A stretch of 36,314 nt of DNA from DAOVVL01 sp965603095 (GTDB lineage Bacteria; Pseudomonadota; Alphaproteobacteria; Rhodospirillales; Magnetovibrionaceae): assembly GCA_965603095.1 (NCBI GenBank), contig CBFDBQ010000017.1, forward strand, positions 1-36,314, given 5' to 3'. A program made the translations under genes and the position numbers. The notes beneath the pieces are model-generated. The model was not told where the DNA came from and searched no databases. It was given only the letters and a program-made list of their open reading frames with translations. Shown one piece after another: positions 32,937 through 36,314 of this stretch (its first letter is position 1; each line of letters begins with the position of its first letter).

Positions 32937-33704
32937 TTAAAGCATAAATTGTTCACGCACGATACGATCCTCAAGGTTGTGTTCAGGGTCGAACAATAGT
33001 GTTGGCTTTAGCGAACCATCTTCGCATATGCTTACTTTTTTCACATCACGGACTTCGGTTCCATCGGCGGCAACGCTTACCTGGCGTTCTTTGGCACTCA
33101 ACACCTCAAATTCAATTTTTGCATCGCTTGGCAACAATGCACCGCGCCATTGGCGGGGGCGAAATGCACTTATTGGGGTTAGGGCAAGCAGTTCCGCTCC
33201 AATTGGAACGATTGGCCCATGGGCGGAAAGATTGTATGCGGTGCTTCCAGCCGGCGTTGAAACCAGCGCACCATCGCAAATTAATTCCTCCATTTGTATC
33301 TTGCCATCGATCTTGATTTTAAGTTTTGCCGCCAGCGGGGTTTGGCGCAAAAGCGATACTTCGTTTATGGCCAATGCTTCATGGGTTTTTCCGTTTATAT
33401 CCTTAGCTTTCATCCTTAGGGGGTGAAGCTCGATTGAATGGGCATTTTCAAGGCGTTTTTCCAATCCTGAAATGCGGTATTCATTCATCAAAAAACCAAT
33501 TGAACCACGGTTCATTCCGAAAATAGGAATTTTACGTTTAAGAAATTTGTGCAGTGTGCGTAGCATAAAGCCATCACCACCAAGGGCGACTATCACATCG
33601 GCTTTGGTAGGGCTTGTATTTCCGTATTTGTCTTGCAGCTTTTTCAGCGCATCTTGCGCCTGTTTTTGGCGCGCGGCGACAAGGGCTATCTTGTTGTATT
33701 TCAC
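32937..33704 (-). CDS. nadK: NAD kinase
   Basis: 255 aa, short of the E. coli enzyme by about 40 residues but usual for alphaproteobacteria. The GGDG motif is at 42-45, the NE motif in LAINEVSLLR near 112, and a Gly/Ser loop reads STPAGSTAYNLSAHGPIV. It phosphorylates NAD to NADP using ATP or polyphosphate. The start is a GTG at 33704, preceded by AAGGAAA. It converges on pyrD with 9 bases between the stop codons. Confidence 0.94.
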   Translation of the reverse strand: MKYNKIALVAARQKQAQDALKKLQDKYGNTSPTKADVIVALGGDGFMLRTLHKFLKRKIPIFGMNRGSIGFLMNEYRISGLEKRLENAHSIELHPLRMKAKDINGKTHEALAINEVSLLRQTPLAAKLKIKIDGKIQMEELICDGALVSTPAGSTAYNLSAHGPIVPIGAELLALTPISAFRPRQWRGALLPSDAKIEFEVLSAKERQVSVAADGTEVRDVKKVSICEDGSLKPTLLFDPEHNLEDRIVREQFML

Positions 33705-33801
33705 TGCTTTATTTCCTTAGGCTAGGTTCACTATTAGAATACAGAAACACTATCCTATTTGCAAAGCCGACATATTTGCAAAGATGGCTGGGATGTGGGG
33801 G

Positions 33802-34851
33802 TTAACCCCCGGTAACACTCATATAGCGTTTTATGGCAGGGGAGTTCTCACCGGCATTTATTTTAAAATCATGGCCCAGTGGTTTTAGGGATATGGCTTT
33901 TTCTATTGCTAGCCCTAATGCGACGCCCGTAGGGTCAGACCTTAGCGGTTCGCGTAAATCAATTGCGCTATCTTGTCCTAAACACATATATAGCTTTCCG
34001 GTGCAGGTTAGGCGCACCCGGTTGCAGGTATCACAAAAATGCTCAGATAATGGGGTAATAAACCCTAGTCTGGTTTTGGTCTCAGAAATATCAACATAAC
34101 GCGAAGGCCCGCCGGTGCTATGCTCTGATTGGCTTAAGGTCCATTTTTTTTCAAGCTGTTTACGAACTTCGCTAAGCGGCAGATGATGGTCGGCCCGCAA
34201 ACCCCCAATATCGCCAAGGGGCATGGTTTCAATCAATGTCATATCGAAACCGCGCTCACCACACCAATTAATGATGTTGTTAAATTCATCATCATTAATG
34301 CCTTTTAATGCGACGGTATTTATTTTTATTTTAATACCTGCTTTTTGTGCCGCATCAATGCCACGCATAACCTGTTCGTGATCACCATTTTTAGTAAGGC
34401 GCTTGAATGTTTCAGGTTTAAGCGTATCAAGCGAAACATTAATTCTGCTGATACCATTATCTGCCAGTTCATCGGCAAACTTGTATAACTGACTAGCATT
34501 GGTGGTAAGGGTTAAATCTTGTAGGGCACCATTTTGGCGATGTCGCGAAAGTGATTTAACAAGCCCCATTACCCCACGCCGCACCAAAGGCTCGCCACCG
34601 GTAAGACGTATTTTATTAACCCCGCGCTCTATGAATGCGCTAGCAATTTGTTCTAGTTCTTCTAGGTCCAAGATCTCGCTTCTGGGCAAGAACGTCATGT
34701 CGTCGCTCATGCAATAGCTACAGCGGAAATCGCAACGATCGGTAACCGAAATGCGAAGGTAGGTTATTTGGCGGCCAAAGGGATCTATCATTAAAGGTTC
34801 TGGCATTAAAGGTTCTGGCATTAAAGGTTCTGGCATTAAAGGATCTATCAT
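33802..34851 (-). CDS. moaA: GTP 3',8-cyclase MoaA
   Basis: 349 aa from the ATG at 34851, or 329 from the ATG at 34791, where the family normally begins (IDPFGRQITYLRIS). The N-terminal [4Fe-4S] cluster motif is C40, C44, C47 of the longer form (RCDFRCSYC). The C-terminal cluster cysteines lie in FCDTCNRVRLTC and LYMC, and the protein ends in the functional GG (SVTGG). A radical SAM enzyme, it makes 3',8-cyclo-GTP in molybdenum cofactor synthesis. The first 20 residues (M-P-E-P-L repeats) come from a 15-bp tandem repeat, so the true start is uncertain. No good ribosome site precedes either ATG. Confidence 0.93.
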   Translation of the reverse strand: MIDPLMPEPLMPEPLMPEPLMIDPFGRQITYLRISVTDRCDFRCSYCMSDDMTFLPRSEILDLEELEQIASAFIERGVNKIRLTGGEPLVRRGVMGLVKSLSRHRQNGALQDLTLTTNASQLYKFADELADNGISRINVSLDTLKPETFKRLTKNGDHEQVMRGIDAAQKAGIKIKINTVALKGINDDEFNNIINWCGERGFDMTLIETMPLGDIGGLRADHHLPLSEVRKQLEKKWTLSQSEHSTGGPSRYVDISETKTRLGFITPLSEHFCDTCNRVRLTCTGKLYMCLGQDSAIDLREPLRSDPTGVALGLAIEKAISLKPLGHDFKINAGENSPAIKRYMSVTGG

Positions 34852-34870
34852 TAAAGGTTATGGCATTTTA
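34781..34870. repeat. 15-bp tandem repeat across the moaA start
   Basis: Six units of 15 bp begin at 34781, 34796, 34811, 34826, 34841 and 34856. The three central units are identical (GGTTCTGGCATTAAA), and the outer ones are variants. Read on the minus strand each unit carries an ATG, and the unit length is a multiple of three. Copy number changes would therefore vary the start region without breaking the frame. Confidence 0.9.
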
Positions 34871-34884
34871 TGGTTTTTAGACCT

Positions 34885-34898
34885 CATTTGGCCAAATG
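34885..34898. promoter_or_regulatory. 14-bp perfect palindrome in the moaA/FecR intergenic region
   Basis: CATTTGGCCAAATG is fully palindromic. It lies 34 bases upstream of the moaA start and 155 bases before the FecR-domain gene, so it could be an operator for either. The 34871-35052 gap shows no gene. Confidence 0.3.
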
Positions 34899-35052
34899 TC
34901 GCCCCTAATTATTTTGTGGTTTTGTGCCAATTTATAGCCTTTGTTGTGTCGGAATCTGTGTAATTTTGCACTGAAATATGTTACAATGACTATTGCTTTA
35001 AAGGCGGCCCATTTTTTTAGGTTTATTCATAACTGGATGAGGAGATTGTGCT

Positions 35053-36314
<1,262 letters not shown>

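Overview
The window looks like part of an alphaproteobacterial chromosome of moderate, slightly AT-leaning composition. Reasons: PstA carries the long N-terminal periplasmic extension typical of that class, phoR-pstSCAB-phoU-phoB forms one block, and a complete ccoNOQP-ccoGHIS set is present with an FNR/FixK-type box upstream. No species can be assigned from the sequence alone. No integrase, transposase, CRISPR array or rRNA gene was seen.

Layout. (1) 1-4151: an elongator tRNA-Met, a membrane-anchored protein of unknown function, then a three-gene minus-strand operon (DUF2946-like, Asp-box beta-propeller with a CECC motif, TlpA-like thioredoxin). The operon lies between two identical 56-bp direct repeats made of the tRNA 3' end plus a terminator. 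Its 3' end carries two hairpins whose loops display anti-Shine-Dalgarno sequence on the minus strand, a candidate 3'UTR-derived small RNA. (2) 4215-11137: the phosphate-starvation block: PhoR, a three-repeat Pho box, PstSCAB, PhoU and PhoB. (3) 11213-12276: a possible 26-codon membrane peptide and a TauE/SafE-like (DsbD_2-type) membrane protein, both on minus. (4) 12501-20333: cbb3 oxidase structural genes and the assembly genes ccoGHIS. (5) 20772-24407: an orphan periplasmic binding protein followed by a SulP transporter fused to STAS and cyclic-nucleotide-binding domains. (6) 24573-27934: small membrane and STAS-like proteins and a Kef-type antiporter. (7) 28130-34851: hisS, a FecR-domain secreted protein with an acidic tail, pyrD, nadK and moaA. 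(8) 35053-end: the start of a second, much longer FecR-domain protein, cut by the window edge inside a Pro-Glu repeat.

The blocks are separated by dispersed copies of one repeat family. Its members carry the 3' end of the tRNA-Met gene (core CTCCAGCTACCA or a variant), often preceded by a conserved module (ACAAAAGCTCACAAACTG) and followed by a terminator or its decayed remains. Copies lie at about 1346, 4057, 20442, 24414 and 26082, with a partial one at 11173. They read as tRNA-gene remnants or attachment sites and are the strongest unexplained structure in the window.

How the genes work together: Pho senses and imports phosphate. The cco block builds a high-affinity terminal oxidase and supplies its copper; the TauE-like protein and perhaps the CECC/DUF2946/TlpA operon may also handle copper or thiols. 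The rest is housekeeping (translation, pyrimidine, NADP, molybdopterin) and surface biology.
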